Below are positions 43,191 to 55,698 of a stretch of DNA of 64,000 nucleotides, piece after piece. The DNA is from Magnetospira sp. QH-2 (GTDB lineage Bacteria; Pseudomonadota; Alphaproteobacteria; Rhodospirillales; Magnetospiraceae). The stretch covers positions 1,379,819 through 1,443,818 of the forward strand of contig NZ_FO538765.1 in NCBI RefSeq assembly GCF_000968135.1, in the 5' to 3' direction. Position 1 is the first letter of the stretch, and each line of letters begins with the position of its first letter. The translations under genes were made by a program, and so were the position numbers. Below the pieces are notes generated by a model that did no database searches, was not told the DNA's origin, and was given only the letters and a program-made list of their open reading frames with translations.

Positions 43191-43629
43191 CCCTCCCTCC
43201 AGCGGCCAGTTGGACGGCCCGATGCATCGCTTTGCCGTTCGGGTCTATTTCGAAGACACCGATGCGGGCGGCATTGTCTATAACGCCAGCTACCTGCGAT
43301 TCGCCGAACGGGCCCGCACCGAGATGCTGCGCCTGTGCGGTTTCGATCATCAGCAAATGATCGGCGACCGAGGAATCGCCTTGGCGGTGCGCCACCTGGA
43401 AGTGGATTTTCGCCGTGCCGCCAAACTGGATGACAGCCTGAAGGTTGAAACCCATGTGACCCATGTGGGCGGCGCTTCCATGAAGCTGGATCAATTGATT
43501 GGCCGAGGCGACGAAGAGATTTGCCATCTCTTGGTCACATTGGTCTGTATAACTCTCGACAACGGGCACGCCACACGCATACCGGCGGACGTACGCGAGG
43601 CATTTAAAATTTACCTGGACAAGGAATAG
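43183..43629 (+). CDS. ybgC: YbgC-family acyl-CoA thioesterase of the Tol-Pal cluster
   Basis: A 148-residue hotdog-fold thioesterase. [26 protein letters not shown] contains the catalytic Asp of the 4HBT/YbgC type. Start at 43183 overlaps ruvB; Met 14 (43222) gives the more usual YbgC N-terminus [10 protein letters not shown] and is an alternative. It lies 9 bases upstream of tolQ. Confidence 0.94.
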   Translation: MIDPPSSGQLDGPMHRFAVRVYFEDTDAGGIVYNASYLRFAERARTEMLRLCGFDHQQMIGDRGIALAVRHLEVDFRRAAKLDDSLKVETHVTHVGGASMKLDQLIGRGDEEICHLLVTLVCITLDNGHATRIPADVREAFKIYLDKE

Positions 43630-43638
43630 GAACGGACG

Positions 43639-44367
43639 ATGGAAGGCAATGCCATGGAAATGGCCGCGATGGGGGCGGCCGCCGGATACGACTTCTCCAT
43701 GTGGGGCTTATTCGTGAAGGCCGATCTGGTGGTCAAAGGAGTGATGGTCCTGTTGGTGTTTGCCTCGGTCTGGTGCTGGGCAATCATTGTCGAAAAGATC
43801 TTGCGCCTGCGCCGTCTGAACAAGATGGCCGGACAGTTCGAGGACAAATTCTGGTCCGGCGGTTCCCTGGATGATCTGTATGATCGTGTCGGGTCGCAGC
43901 CGCAGGATCCCATGACCGCCGTGTTCGCTGCCGCCATGCGCGAATGGCGCCGCGCGGCGTCCAAGAACGGTGCCCGCGTCGGTGCCAGCCGCGAGAATCT
44001 GCAAGATCGTATCGACCGGGTGATGCAGGTGACGGTGACCCGCGAGACTGATCGCACGGAGAAATACATGACCTTTTTGGCCTCCACAGGATCCACGGCG
44101 CCGTTCATCGGGCTGTTCGGCACCGTCTGGGGGATTATGAACAGCTTTCAGGCCATCGCCATGACCCGCAACACCAGTTTGGCCGTGGTGGCGCCGGGTA
44201 TCGCCGAAGCGCTATTTGCCACCGCGCTGGGGCTTGTTGCCGCCATTCCGGCGGTGGTGGCCTACAACAAGCTGTCGCGGGAACTGGATCGCTATACCAG
44301 CCGCCTGGACAGCTTTGCCGGTGAGTTTTCCGCCATCTTGTCGCGGCAGATGGAAGAACGGGAGTAA
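43639..44367 (+). CDS. tolQ: TolQ, proton-channel subunit of the Tol-Pal system
   Basis: A 242-residue inner-membrane protein with three helices (about 30-52, 140-162, 178-198). Signature residues are FLASTGSTAPFIGLFGTVWGIMNSF and APGIAEALFATALGLVAAIPAVVAYN. With TolR it forms the proton-driven motor that drives TolA. First of tolQRAB-pal-cpoB. Confidence 0.97.
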   Translation: MEGNAMEMAAMGAAAGYDFSMWGLFVKADLVVKGVMVLLVFASVWCWAIIVEKILRLRRLNKMAGQFEDKFWSGGSLDDLYDRVGSQPQDPMTAVFAAAMREWRRAASKNGARVGASRENLQDRIDRVMQVTVTRETDRTEKYMTFLASTGSTAPFIGLFGTVWGIMNSFQAIAMTRNTSLAVVAPGIAEALFATALGLVAAIPAVVAYNKLSRELDRYTSRLDSFAGEFSAILSRQMEERE

Positions 44368-44372
44368 GGGCC

Positions 44373-44852
44373 ATGGCCGTTCGTCTCAGTGATCGCACCA
44401 ACCGTTTGGGCCGTACCGCCCGCCATCGCATGGTCAGTGACATCAATGTCACGCCCATGGTCGATGTGATGCTTGTGTTGCTCGTTGTGTTCATGGTCAC
44501 CGCGCCGTTGTTGACCGTGGGTGTCAAGGTCGACTTGCCCGAAGCCCAGGCCAAGGTGATTGAGGGCGACGACGAACCCCTGACCCTGACCGTCAAGGCC
44601 GACGGTTCCGTGTTTTTGCAAGAAGCGCCCATTGATCTGGCCAATCTGGCCCCGCGGCTGATCGCCATCACCGGCGCCAATCCGGATGCTCGGATTTTCG
44701 TGCGCGGCGATAAAACCATTCCCTATGGCCGGGTGATGGAGGTCATGGGCGCCATCAACGAGGCCGGATTCCGCCGTGCCGCGCTGGTCACCGATCTACC
44801 GCGCAAAAAGCAGCGGGCCAACAACGCCAAGACCGGCGGGGGAGCAGGCTGA
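44373..44852 (+). CDS. tolR: TolR, MotB/ExbD-type subunit of the Tol-Pal system
   Basis: A 159-residue single-pass protein. The membrane helix has the ion-carrying Asp in [24 protein letters not shown]. The periplasmic ExbD-like domain (about 50-140) follows. Four bases separate its stop from tolA. A start at Met 20 is possible. Confidence 0.96.
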   Translation: MAVRLSDRTNRLGRTARHRMVSDINVTPMVDVMLVLLVVFMVTAPLLTVGVKVDLPEAQAKVIEGDDEPLTLTVKADGSVFLQEAPIDLANLAPRLIAITGANPDARIFVRGDKTIPYGRVMEVMGAINEAGFRRAALVTDLPRKKQRANNAKTGGGAG

Positions 44853-44856
44853 CCCC

Positions 44857-45792
44857 ATGCGCGTCGGGTTTTTCGTCTCTGTGCTGTTTCATGCAGTCGT
44901 GATCGCCGTGGCCTGGGTCGGGTTGCCGGCCTTGCGCCCCGATCCTTTGGACGTGGACGAAGGCGTATTGGTGGACATCATGTCCTTGGAAGAATTCGAA
45001 GTATCCGAAGTCACGAACATTCCACCGCCCGAGCCCGAGCCTGAACCAGAGCCCAAACCTGAACCAAAACCTGAACCAAAACCCGAGCCAAAACCCGAGC
45101 CAAAACCCGAGCCGGAACCGGAACCCAAACCGGAACCCAAACCGGAACCAGTTCCCGAACCCGCGCCGGAACCCGAACCCGTGCCTGTTCCCGAACCGGA
45201 GCCCGTCCCGGCACCCGAACCAAAACCCGAGCCCGAACCGAAGCCAAAGCCTCAGGCACCCAAGGCTTTGATGAAGCATAAGCCGCGCCGCAAACCCAAA
45301 CCGCCGGACATGTTCGCGTCATTGGGGTCGGTGCTGAAGGATTTGGAGAAAAAGGAAGCCAAGGCCCCATCGAAACCCAAGGCAGACAAGCCAAAGGATG
45401 ACAAGGCCGACTTCCAAAAACAGATCTCAGAGGCTCTGAACATCAAGAGCAGCCGTCCGAGTCGCTTTGATGGGGCGGCGAAAATGACCCTGAGCGAAGT
45501 GGATATCGTGCGCTCGCAGATTGCCCAGTGCTGGAACGTGCCCGCCGGAGCGAAAAACGCCGAGAACTTGATCATCGAGATCGAGGTGAAGATGAATCCG
45601 GATGGCACCGTGCGCACGGCCGACGTTGTTGACCGGGCCCGCATGGGCACCGACGCTTTCTATCGCGCGGCGGCGGAAAGCGCGCTGCGGGCGAGCCTGA
45701 ATCCCCGCTGTCAGCCCTTCAAGCTGCCCACCGAGAAGTATGGTCATTGGAAAGACATGATTCTAAGCTTCAACCCCAAGGATATGCTGTAG
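44857..45792 (+). CDS. tolA: TolA, transperiplasmic energy-coupling protein
   Basis: The 311-residue protein has an N-terminal membrane helix ([24 protein letters not shown]). A long (EPKP)n-type Glu-Pro/Lys-Pro region (about 57-140; DNA 45025-45260) replaces the usual helical domain II. The C-terminal globular domain (about 225-311) follows, with [33 protein letters not shown]. The start at 44857 gives the family N-terminus. The Pro-rich stalk makes its translation likely EF-P dependent. Confidence 0.93.
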   Translation: MRVGFFVSVLFHAVVIAVAWVGLPALRPDPLDVDEGVLVDIMSLEEFEVSEVTNIPPPEPEPEPEPKPEPKPEPKPEPKPEPKPEPEPEPKPEPKPEPVPEPAPEPEPVPVPEPEPVPAPEPKPEPEPKPKPQAPKALMKHKPRRKPKPPDMFASLGSVLKDLEKKEAKAPSKPKADKPKDDKADFQKQISEALNIKSSRPSRFDGAAKMTLSEVDIVRSQIAQCWNVPAGAKNAENLIIEIEVKMNPDGTVRTADVVDRARMGTDAFYRAAAESALRASLNPRCQPFKLPTEKYGHWKDMILSFNPKDML

Positions 45793-45821
45793 GCTCTTCG
45801 CCGAATCACCGGAGGACTTCC

Positions 45822-47144
45822 ATGCTCGTGCGTTCGCTCTTTCTGTTTGTGCTATTGGCGATGACCCTGGTACAGGCGTCTTCCGCCTTGGCGGAATTAC
45901 GCATCGACATCACCCGGGGCAAAGTGGAGCCCCTGCCGCTCGCGGTGACAGACTTTGTCGGCGACCGCAGCGAAGGCGACAGCTACGGCCAGCAGATCGC
46001 CGAGGTGATTGCCGCCGACCTGGAACGCTCCGGACTGTTTTCGCCCATCGACAAAAAAGCCTTCATCGATCCCCGTCCGTCCATGGAGACTCTGCCCAAC
46101 TTTGCCAATTGGCGGGTCCTTAACGCCCAGGCGCTCATTCAAGGCCGCGCCGTGATGATGGGGGATGGGCGCTTGCGGGTGGAATTCCGGCTGTGGGATG
46201 TGTTCGCCCAACAGCAGATGACCGGTCTGGCCTATTTCGCCGAGCCTTCCGCCTGGCGCCGCATCGCCCATATCATTTCCGATTCGATCTACAAGCGGAT
46301 CACCGGCGAGGACGGCTATTTCGATACCCGTATCGTCTATATCGCTCAGAGCGGCCCACCCACCAAGCTGGTGAAAAGGCTGGCGGTGATGGATCAGGAC
46401 GGGGCCAACCAGAGCTACCTGACCAATGGCGAGACGCTTGTCCTGACACCGCGTTATTCCCCGGATCAGCAGGAAATCACCTATCTGGCCTACTACAACG
46501 ATATTCCCAGGGTCTATATCTTCAATATCGATACCGGTCGCCAGGAAGTGCTCGGCGATTTCCCCAATATGACCTTCGCCCCGCGCTTTTCTCCCGATGG
46601 CAAGCGGGTCATCATGAGCATGGCCGATGGCGGCAATTCCGACGTCTATGTGATGGATTTGAGCACCCGTGCGGTGCGGCGACTCACGCGGCATTCGGCC
46701 ATTGATACCGCGCCGTCTTTCTCGCCCGATGCCAAGGCCATCACCTTCGAATCCGATCGGGGCGGCACCCAGCAGATCTATGTGATGGATTCCAATGGCG
46801 CCAATGTGCGCAGGATCAGCTTCGGCAAGGGCCGCTATGCCACGCCAGTCTGGTCGCCGCGCGGGGATCTGATCGCTTTCACCAAGATCCTCAAGGGGCG
46901 GTTCTATATTGGCATCATGCGGCCGGATGGCAGCGGCGAACGGTTGCTGGCCGAGGGCTATTTGGTGGAATCGCCGACCTGGGCCCCCAACGGCCGGGTC
47001 CTGATGTTCTACCGCGAGCAACCCGTCGATAACGGTGGCACCATTGCCAAGATCTTCTCCGTGGACCTGACTGGCCACAACGAACGGGAGATCATCACCC
47101 CCACCGGGGCGTCCGATCCCGCTTGGTCGCCCTTGATTCCATGA
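45822..47144 (+). CDS. tolB: TolB, periplasmic beta-propeller of the Tol-Pal system
   Basis: 440 residues. The signal peptide ([24 protein letters not shown]) is followed by the mature N-terminus ELRIDITRG that binds TolA. An alpha/beta domain comes next, then WD40-like blades with the [24 protein letters not shown] type of repeat. Start supported by GGAGGACTTCC. Upstream frame discarded. Confidence 0.97.
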   Translation: MLVRSLFLFVLLAMTLVQASSALAELRIDITRGKVEPLPLAVTDFVGDRSEGDSYGQQIAEVIAADLERSGLFSPIDKKAFIDPRPSMETLPNFANWRVLNAQALIQGRAVMMGDGRLRVEFRLWDVFAQQQMTGLAYFAEPSAWRRIAHIISDSIYKRITGEDGYFDTRIVYIAQSGPPTKLVKRLAVMDQDGANQSYLTNGETLVLTPRYSPDQQEITYLAYYNDIPRVYIFNIDTGRQEVLGDFPNMTFAPRFSPDGKRVIMSMADGGNSDVYVMDLSTRAVRRLTRHSAIDTAPSFSPDAKAITFESDRGGTQQIYVMDSNGANVRRISFGKGRYATPVWSPRGDLIAFTKILKGRFYIGIMRPDGSGERLLAEGYLVESPTWAPNGRVLMFYREQPVDNGGTIAKIFSVDLTGHNEREIITPTGASDPAWSPLIP

Positions 47145-47163
47145 GTTGCCGTGATATAGTCCG

Positions 47164-47177
47164 CACAACAAGTTGTG
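47164..47177. promoter_or_regulatory. Short palindrome in the pal leader region
   Basis: CACAAC-AA-GTTGTG is a perfect 6-bp inverted repeat in the 186-base tolB-pal gap. It may be an operator or an mRNA feature of pal; no regulator is indicated. Confidence 0.3.
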
Positions 47178-47330
47178 TGTGCTCGCGCCGGGGATGGCGT
47201 GGTTCGGCGGAGCCCGGACCAAGACTCCGGACGAAACATTTTAGGTTCGGATGACCGTACAGGGGGGATATTCCTTCAGTCAGGCGGTCGTATTGATGGG
47301 ACAATTTCACTCCGCAAGGGAGATATGGTT

Positions 47331-47858
47331 ATGCGTTTGAAGGTTCTTAGCGTCGTTTCGGCATTGATGCTGGTTGCCGCCTGTTCGTCCACTCCGGAAG
47401 AATCCGCCAAAATGGAAGGCACCGGTGGTCAGTCCGGGGCTGGCAATTCCGGCTCCACCATGGAAACCAAGCCCATGGGACCAATGATGGGCAGCGCCGA
47501 TGAATTCGTCGTTTCCGTTGGAGATACCGTGCGTTTCGGCTATGACCGCTACGACCTGGACGCTGCTGCTCAGACCACTTTGGAAGCCCAAGCCGCTTGG
47601 CTGAAGCGCTATCCGGGCGTGACCGTCACCATCGAAGGTCACTGCGATGAGCGGGGCACTCGCGAGTACAATATCGCCCTGGGCGATCGCCGCGCCAGCG
47701 CCGCCAAGGATTATCTGGTGGCCTTGGGTGTGAATGGCAATCGGGTCAAGACCGTGTCTTATGGTAAAGAGCGTCCGGTGGCGCTGGGCCATAATGAGCA
47801 AGCCTGGGGCCAGAATCGCCGCAGCGTGTCCGTGGTCACCGGCGGCGCCAACTCTTAA
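47331..47858 (+). CDS. pal: Pal, peptidoglycan-associated lipoprotein
   Basis: A 175-residue outer-membrane lipoprotein. The signal peptide MRLKVLSVVSALMLVAAC ends in a lipobox with Cys 18. The OmpA-like domain has VRFGYDRYDLD, VTIEGHCDERGTREYNIALGDRRA and GYGKE-like SYGKERP. ATG 47331 has ideal spacing to AAGGGAG; the ATG two codons earlier is too close. The 186-base gap after tolB suggests its own promoter. Confidence 0.97.
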   Translation: MRLKVLSVVSALMLVAACSSTPEESAKMEGTGGQSGAGNSGSTMETKPMGPMMGSADEFVVSVGDTVRFGYDRYDLDAAAQTTLEAQAAWLKRYPGVTVTIEGHCDERGTREYNIALGDRRASAAKDYLVALGVNGNRVKTVSYGKERPVALGHNEQAWGQNRRSVSVVTGGANS

Positions 47859-47885
47859 TACAGGGTCGGCGTATCGAGAAATTGG

Positions 47886-47923
47886 GCAACGCCCGTCTTC
47901 CGCATGCCGGGGGCGGGCGTTGC
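47886..47923 (+). terminator. Stem-loop after pal
   Basis: GCAACGCCCG pairs with CGGGCGTTGC around an 18-base loop. There is no T-run, so it may stabilise or partly terminate the tol-pal message rather than end it. Confidence 0.55.
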
Positions 47924-48008
47924 TGTATTGGGATCACTCGTCACGGGATTGCCCTATTTTGGGCCTAAGTCTGGAAGACGAACTCGAGACTCTATAAGGG
48001 GATGCGGC

Positions 48009-49103
48009 ATGGTCGGCATCAAGCTTGGCGGATTCGGATCGGTTGCGGCGGTCCTGGTATCTTTGATCGCGGTTACGCCCTCATGGGCGCAGGACGGACA
48101 GGCTCTGGCCGACCGTCTCGACCGGCTGGAACGGGATATCCAGGCCGTGACCCGCATGGTGGCCCGTGGTGGCACACCGACAGCCTCGGCGGATGGCGCT
48201 CCGGCGCCGACCTTGGAGGCCGGACCGGTCGCCGCCCGCCTTTCCGTGCGCGTTCAAGCGGTGGAACGGGATATGCAGGCCCTCACCGGCCGCGCCGAGG
48301 AAATCAATTTCCGCCTGGATCAATTGGATAAACGGTTGGAGAAGCTGGTCTCGGACATGGAATTCCGGCTGACCGCCCTTGAGCAGCGAGGGGGCGTGGC
48401 CGGTCAGGTCCCCAGGTCAGGCCACCCGTCGTTGCCCGCCCCCATGGCGGCCGGCGCGGAAAACATGGGAACCCTGACCCCCGCCGACCGTTTGCCGCCG
48501 CCCGTGGCATCGACGTCGCCCTCCTCCATGGGGGCCAAGCCGGGCACGCTGGGCACCATCGGCCAATCCGATCTGGCTTCGGTGCGCAACCAAGCCCGCA
48601 ACCCGCAACAACAATTGCCGCCCCCCACACAGCCGAGTCCGGCTGGGGGACAGGCCATCGATCCCGCCACGCCGTCTCCGGCGGAGACCGCCAAGATCAC
48701 GCTGCCAGAAGGCTCGGCGCGCGATCAATACAGCTATGCCTTTGGCTTGCTGCGCAAGACCGAGTACGCTCAAGCGGAAACCGCCCTGAAAGCCTTCATC
48801 GACAAATATGACGACAGTAGCGAACCGCTGGTCGGAAATGCCCGCTATTGGCTGGGCGAGACCTACTATGTGCGCAGCGATTTCGTGTCGGCGGCGAAGA
48901 CCTTTTTTGAGGGCTATAACAAACATCCCAAGGGCAACAAGGCCCCGGATACGTTGTTGAAGTTGGGCATGGCCCTGGCCAATCTGGGCAAACCGAAGGA
49001 AGCCTGTGGGACCTTTGGTAAACTCCTGGAAGATCACACCAAGGCCCCGGCTACCCTGCGCAAGCGGGCCCAGTCTGAAATGCGCCGTACCGGGTGCGAG
49101 TGA
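48009..49103 (+). CDS. cpoB: CpoB (YbgF), Tol-associated periplasmic TPR protein
   Basis: 364 residues. A signal peptide (cleavage about ALMGAQ/SWAQD, residue 28) is followed by an N-terminal coiled coil (DGQALADRLDRLERDIQAV..., about 30-130). A Pro-rich linker (about 140-230) and a C-terminal TPR domain (DQYSYAFGLLRKTEYAQAETALKAFI.., about 240-360) complete it. In E. coli CpoB links Tol to PBP1b. Start follows AAGGGGATG. Confidence 0.94.
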   Translation: MVGIKLGGFGSVAAVLVSLIAVTPSWAQDGQALADRLDRLERDIQAVTRMVARGGTPTASADGAPAPTLEAGPVAARLSVRVQAVERDMQALTGRAEEINFRLDQLDKRLEKLVSDMEFRLTALEQRGGVAGQVPRSGHPSLPAPMAAGAENMGTLTPADRLPPPVASTSPSSMGAKPGTLGTIGQSDLASVRNQARNPQQQLPPPTQPSPAGGQAIDPATPSPAETAKITLPEGSARDQYSYAFGLLRKTEYAQAETALKAFIDKYDDSSEPLVGNARYWLGETYYVRSDFVSAAKTFFEGYNKHPKGNKAPDTLLKLGMALANLGKPKEACGTFGKLLEDHTKAPATLRKRAQSEMRRTGCE

Positions 49104-50416
49104 CCTCCGGCGGAGCGATCACCGATTCTGAGTTCGCTCGGATGATGGCGGCCTTTGGGCCGTTTGAATCTCATCCCCGCCTGGCCGTGGCCGTTTCCGG
49201 TGGAGCTGATAGTCTCGCGCTTTGCCTGTTGGCGGACCGTTGGGCGCGGGACAAGGGGGGCCAGATCCTGGCCTTGACCGTCGATCATGGACTGCGGCCC
49301 GGATCCGATGCCGAAGCGCACCAGGTGGCCGCATGGTTGGCGGACCGGGCCATTGCCCATCGCATTCTGACCTGGCACGGCGCCAAGCCTGCCACCGGAC
49401 TCCAGGATGCAGCCCGCAACGCCCGCTACGACCTGTTGGGCGATGAATGCCGGTCTGAAGGCATTCTCCATCTGCTGGTGGCTCACCATCGGGATGATCA
49501 GGCGGAAACCATGGCCCTGCGACAGGATCAAGGCAGCGGGCCCGATGGTCTGGCGGGCATGACATCCCTGCGCGAAACGTCTTGGGGGCGGATTCTTCGT
49601 CCTTTGTTGGCGGAGCCCGCCGGGCGAATGCGCGAAACCTTGCGTGTCCAGGGGATGGACTGGATTGAGGACCCCTCCAACCGGGATCATCGCTTTGCCC
49701 GGGCCAGGATACGGCAGGCCCTGACCACCGAGGTCAAGGCAGCCCTGCTCCTAGAGCGGAAAGGCCAGGCCCAGACCCGTCTTCTTGCGGAGCGGCGGAC
49801 CGACGACCTTTTGGCGGCGTCCTGCCGACTGTACCCCGAAGGTTATGCCCGGTGCTCCCAGGCGGCTTGGCGTGAAACGGATGAGGGAATCAGAAGCCGT
49901 GCTCTGTCTCGGCTCATCATGACCATCGGTGGCTTGCCCTATCCGCCTTCGCCGCGGAAACTTGGGAACCTGTGGAAAAAGGGGGGCACCCTCGGCGGCT
50001 GCCGCCTGGTTTTCAAAGGATCAGAGTTATTCTCGCTGTTTCGGGAAGTGGGGCGGGGGAGTCCCGAAAGCCGGTTGGTCCGATCCGGTGAGATCGTCTG
50101 GGACCGACGGTTCCGGCTGCAAATGGCCGGGCAAATTCCCGATGAACATGAATGGTTGATTGCCCCCCTGGGACATGCCGGATGGTCCGCTTTGGAATCC
50201 GATCAAAGGCCTGTTGAAATCCCTCACAAGGCGGCGATAGCCTTGCCGTCTTTGTGGCGAAAAAATAGGCTTGTTCAGGTGCCGGTGCTCGGTTTTCACG
50301 ATTCCCAGTGGAGGGGCAAGGGGTTGCGGGTCGAATGGTGTCGATTCGAGCCATCAATGATCCTGTCTCGCGTAGGGTTTTTCCTTGCGTCGGAGGACAT
50401 TCGTACTATTTCTTAA
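49094..50416 (+). CDS. tilS: tRNA(Ile)-lysidine synthetase TilS
   Basis: A 440-residue PP-loop ATPase that converts the wobble C of tRNA-Ile(CAU) to lysidine. The PP-loop is [20 protein letters not shown]. Other family residues are [26 protein letters not shown] and the RPLL..R..L region. The start is one of two GTG codons (49094 or 49100); the second would overlap the cpoB stop by 3 bases. Order tol-pal-tilS-ftsH is usual. Confidence 0.95.
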   Translation: MRVTSGGAITDSEFARMMAAFGPFESHPRLAVAVSGGADSLALCLLADRWARDKGGQILALTVDHGLRPGSDAEAHQVAAWLADRAIAHRILTWHGAKPATGLQDAARNARYDLLGDECRSEGILHLLVAHHRDDQAETMALRQDQGSGPDGLAGMTSLRETSWGRILRPLLAEPAGRMRETLRVQGMDWIEDPSNRDHRFARARIRQALTTEVKAALLLERKGQAQTRLLAERRTDDLLAASCRLYPEGYARCSQAAWRETDEGIRSRALSRLIMTIGGLPYPPSPRKLGNLWKKGGTLGGCRLVFKGSELFSLFREVGRGSPESRLVRSGEIVWDRRFRLQMAGQIPDEHEWLIAPLGHAGWSALESDQRPVEIPHKAAIALPSLWRKNRLVQVPVLGFHDSQWRGKGLRVEWCRFEPSMILSRVGFFLASEDIRTIS

Positions 50417-50493
50417 GCCAAGAGTTTTCTGCGTCTGATGATCTGGGGAGTGTCAGGCGTACCAACGCTTTTAGCGAACCAAAGGATACGGAC

Positions 50494-52425
<1,932 letters not shown>

Positions 52426-52455
52426 TCGGCCCATGGCTCCAGGCTAAGAGATATA

Positions 52456-52488
52456 CGAAACCCCGTTCCGGCGGGGTTTCGTTTGTTA
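52456..52488 (+). terminator. Intrinsic terminator of ftsH
   Basis: CGAAACCCCG-TTCCGG-CGGGGTTTCG forms a perfect 10-bp stem followed by TTTGTT. It lies between ftsH and folP. Confidence 0.88.
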
Positions 52489-52503
52489 CAAGAGAGATCC
52501 CCA

Positions 52504-53325
52504 ATGATCCGCGAATTTGCAGGCTTTCAGCTCGACGAACCCGTCATCATGGGGATCGTCAATGTGACCCCCGACAGCTTTTCAGATGGCGGTGACCATC
52601 CCACGCCCGAGACGGCCATTGCCCACGGGCGCAGATTGCGCGCCGAAGGGGCCCATATCCTTGATATCGGCGGTGAATCCACCCGTCCCGGATCGGCACC
52701 GGTGCCCGAGGAAGAGGAGTTGCGGCGAGTCATTCCGGTGATCGAGGCGCTGATGGAAGACGGTGCGGTAATCTCCATCGACACCCGCCACGCCCGGGTG
52801 ATGGAAGAAGCGGTCAAGGCCGGGGCCGAGATCATCAACGATGTGACCGCCCTGACCGGCGATCCGGACTCCCTGGCCACGGCGGCGCGGCTGGAAGTGC
52901 CGGTGGTGCTGATGCACATGCAAGGCGAGCCGCAGACCATGCAGGCCCATCCCCATTACGACGACGTGGTGGCCGAGGTCGGGCGCTATCTGGCGGAGCG
53001 CGTGGCGGCTTGTCGATCCGTTGGCATTCTGCCGTCCAATATCTGTATCGATCCTGGCATTGGCTTTGGCAAGACAGTGGACCATAACTTGGCCCTGATC
53101 CGTCATCTGGAGCAGTTGCGGGTGGATGATTGCGCCTTGATGCTGGGGCTGTCGCGCAAGAGCTTCATCGGCGCCTTGAGCCGCAACGAGACCCCCAAGG
53201 ACCGTCTGCCTGGGTCTCTTGCCGGAGCCTTGGCCGGGCTGGACAACGGAGCCGAGATCCTGCGGGTCCATGATGTGGTGGAAACCCGTCAGGCCTTGGC
53301 CGTGTGGCATGCCCTGCACGGATGA
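52504..53325 (+). CDS. folP: Dihydropteroate synthase
   Basis: A 273-residue folate enzyme and the sulfonamide target. GIVNVTPDSFSDGG, DIGGESTRPG, VSIDTRHARVMEEA, and the C-terminal LGLSRKSFIG with H-D at RVHDVVETRQ are all present. The start at 52504 follows AGAGAGAT; it may be transcribed from ftsH read-through or an own promoter. Confidence 0.97.
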   Translation: MIREFAGFQLDEPVIMGIVNVTPDSFSDGGDHPTPETAIAHGRRLRAEGAHILDIGGESTRPGSAPVPEEEELRRVIPVIEALMEDGAVISIDTRHARVMEEAVKAGAEIINDVTALTGDPDSLATAARLEVPVVLMHMQGEPQTMQAHPHYDDVVAEVGRYLAERVAACRSVGILPSNICIDPGIGFGKTVDHNLALIRHLEQLRVDDCALMLGLSRKSFIGALSRNETPKDRLPGSLAGALAGLDNGAEILRVHDVVETRQALAVWHALHG

Positions 53326-53399
53326 ACGATTGTCGCTGGGCGCCGAATTTGCTACCTCTTGAAGATAAATTTTGATCGCCTATTCAAAGGGACGGCGCC

Positions 53400-54746
53400 A
53401 TGACACGTAAGCTTTTCGGGACCGACGGCATTCGCGGAACCGCCAACACATTCCCCATGACGGCGGAAATCGCCCTGAAAGTGGGCATGGCGGCGGGCGC
53501 TCAATTCCATCGCGGCAATTATCGCCACCGGGTGGTGATCGGCAAGGATACCCGTCTTTCCGGCTACATGATTGAACCGGCTCTGACCGCCGGGTTCGTC
53601 GCCATGGGCATGGACGCGGTTCTGGTTGGCCCCATGCCGACCCCGGCCATCGCAATGCTGACCCGTAGCCTGCGCGCCGACCTGGGGGTGATGATCTCGG
53701 CCTCTCACAATGCTTTTCAGGATAACGGCATCAAGCTGTTTGGTCCGGATGGCTATAAACTCTCTGACGAAGTGGAAGCGCAGATCGAAGCGCGGATCAA
53801 TGGTGATCCCAGCGAAGGCCTGACGGAAGCCGGGCGCCTGGGACGGGCCCGGCGGCTGGATGACGTGCCGGGGCGCTATACCGAACATGTCAAACGCACC
53901 TTTCCGCGCGGCATGACCCTCGAAGGACTCAAAGTGGTCATCGATTGCGCCAACGGGGCAGCTTACAAAGTAGCGCCGGAAGTGCTCTGGGAACTGGGCG
54001 CAGAAGTCATTCCCCTGGGGGTGAATCCGAACGGCACCAACATCAATGACGGCTGCGGCTCTACCGCCACCGAAGCCATGCGGGTGCAGGTCATCACCCA
54101 TGGCGCCGATATCGGTATCGCTTTGGATGGCGATGCCGACCGGGTGCTGATTGCCGATGAAAAAGGCACCTTGGTGGATGGCGACCAGATCATGGGTCTG
54201 ATCGCATCCCACTGGGCCACGGATGGCCTGTTGCACGGCGATGGTCTGGTGGCGACGGTGATGTCCAACCTGGGACTGGAGCGTTTTCTGGAAAGTCAGG
54301 GGCTCTCCCTGCACCGCACCCAAGTAGGTGATCGCTATGTGGTCGAGTACATGCGCGAACATGGCCTGAACGTGGGCGGTGAGCAGTCCGGCCATATTGT
54401 GCTTGGGGACCATGCCACCACCGGTGACGGCCTGCTGGCGGCGCTCCAGGTTCTGGCGGTGCTCAAGCAGAAGAATATGCCGGCCAGTACCGCCTGCCGC
54501 CTGTTCGATCCCTTGCCGCAGTTATTGCGCAACGTCCGGTTCGCTGGCGGCCAGCCGCTCGAAGAGGACACGGTCAAGGAGGCCATTGCCGAAGGCGAGG
54601 CCCGGCTCGACGGCAGCGGGCGTCTGCTGATCCGCAAGTCCGGCACCGAACCGCTGATTCGAGTCATGGCCGAGGGCGAGGACAACGGCCTGATCGACTC
54701 GGTGGTCAGCGATATTTGTACCGCCATCGAAGGTGTCGCGGCGTGA
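53400..54746 (+). CDS. glmM: Phosphoglucosamine mutase
   Basis: A 448-residue enzyme making glucosamine-1-phosphate for peptidoglycan and [19 protein letters not shown] is the family start. The active-site phosphoserine is Ser 102 in [17 protein letters not shown]. The metal loop is DGDADRVL and the sugar loop GGEQSGH. The phosphate-binding site is [13 protein letters not shown]. The thiD start overlaps its stop by 3 bases. Confidence 0.98.
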   Translation: MTRKLFGTDGIRGTANTFPMTAEIALKVGMAAGAQFHRGNYRHRVVIGKDTRLSGYMIEPALTAGFVAMGMDAVLVGPMPTPAIAMLTRSLRADLGVMISASHNAFQDNGIKLFGPDGYKLSDEVEAQIEARINGDPSEGLTEAGRLGRARRLDDVPGRYTEHVKRTFPRGMTLEGLKVVIDCANGAAYKVAPEVLWELGAEVIPLGVNPNGTNINDGCGSTATEAMRVQVITHGADIGIALDGDADRVLIADEKGTLVDGDQIMGLIASHWATDGLLHGDGLVATVMSNLGLERFLESQGLSLHRTQVGDRYVVEYMREHGLNVGGEQSGHIVLGDHATTGDGLLAALQVLAVLKQKNMPASTACRLFDPLPQLLRNVRFAGGQPLEEDTVKEAIAEGEARLDGSGRLLIRKSGTEPLIRVMAEGEDNGLIDSVVSDICTAIEGVAA

Positions 54747-55543
54747 CTGGCCGGGTCCTCATTGTCGCCGGGTCCGATTCCGGCGGTGGCGCCGGGATCC
54801 AGGCTGACTTGAAAACGGTAACCTGTCTGGGAGGCTATGCCGCCACGGCGATTACCGCCCTAACGGCCCAAAATACCCTGGGTGTTACCGGAATCTTTGA
54901 TGTTCCCCCTGATTTCATTGCCCGGCAGATGATTGCCGTGCTTGATGATATCGGTGCCGACTGCATCAAAATCGGCATGTTGCATCGCCCGGAAGTCATC
55001 GAGACCGTGGTATCCGTTCTCGACAGCCATGCGCCGGATGCGCCCATTGTTGTGGATCCGGTGATGATTGCCAAAGGCGGCGCCTCCTTGTTGGAGGACT
55101 CGGCGGTCTCGTCCTTGAAGGCCATGTTGGTATCCCGAGCCACGGTGCTGACCCCGAACGTTCCCGAAGCCGAAGTGTTGACTGATTCTTCCATTGTCGA
55201 TGCCGACAGCGCCGAGCATGCCGGTAAGCTGCTCTGTGCCATGGGCGCCCAGGCAGTGCTGATGAAGGGCGGGCACATGACCGGGGAAACCGTGGTGGAT
55301 CGTCTGATCGAGCAGGGTGAAATGACCAGGACCTTCAGCGGCCCCCGGGTGGAAACCCGCCATACCCATGGCACGGGCTGCACCATGGCCTCGGCCATTG
55401 CCACCGGTCTGGCCCAGGGGCTATCGGTGGAGGATGCGGTGTCCCGTGCCCGCATCTATGTGCAACGGGCCATCGAGACCGCGCCGGGGCTGGGTCAGGG
55501 GCATGGTCCGCTCAATCACGGCTATACGGTCACCCCGGGTTAA
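54743..55543 (+). CDS. thiD: Hydroxymethylpyrimidine (phosphate) kinase ThiD
   Basis: A 266-residue ribokinase-fold enzyme making HMP-PP for thiamine. [41 protein letters not shown], and the anion-hole [20 protein letters not shown] are clear. GTG start overlaps glmM. The C-terminus ([14 protein letters not shown]) ends exactly where MITE copy 3 begins; the TAA stop belongs to its terminal repeat, so a few original residues may have been replaced. Confidence 0.94.
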   Translation: MTGRVLIVAGSDSGGGAGIQADLKTVTCLGGYAATAITALTAQNTLGVTGIFDVPPDFIARQMIAVLDDIGADCIKIGMLHRPEVIETVVSVLDSHAPDAPIVVDPVMIAKGGASLLEDSAVSSLKAMLVSRATVLTPNVPEAEVLTDSSIVDADSAEHAGKLLCAMGAQAVLMKGGHMTGETVVDRLIEQGEMTRTFSGPRVETRHTHGTGCTMASAIATGLAQGLSVEDAVSRARIYVQRAIETAPGLGQGHGPLNHGYTVTPG

Positions 55544-55698
55544 CAGGCTGCTGAAAAAGTATTGTCCAACGGCCCGCCTCGCCCTTCGACAAGCTCAGGG
55601 TGCGGCTAACATGTTGAAAGTTCAAAGGCCCTCATGCTGAGCTTGTCGAAGCATGTGTCGCCACAGGCTCGAAATCGGACTTTCTCAGCAGCCTGTTA
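55541..55698 (+). repeat. MITE/REP-like repeat, copy 3 (uninterrupted, 158 bp)
   Basis: Terminal inverted repeats of 20 bp, with one mismatch, begin TAACAGGCTGCTGAAAAAGT (55541) and end at 55698. Inside, CTTCGACAAGCTCAG and CTGAGCTTGTCGAAG (15-bp inverted repeat) form a central cruciform. No open frame. Both flanking convergent genes, thiD and the MocR gene, use TAA stops that lie in its two ends. This copy shows the empty target site of the IS110-type elements. Confidence 0.92.
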
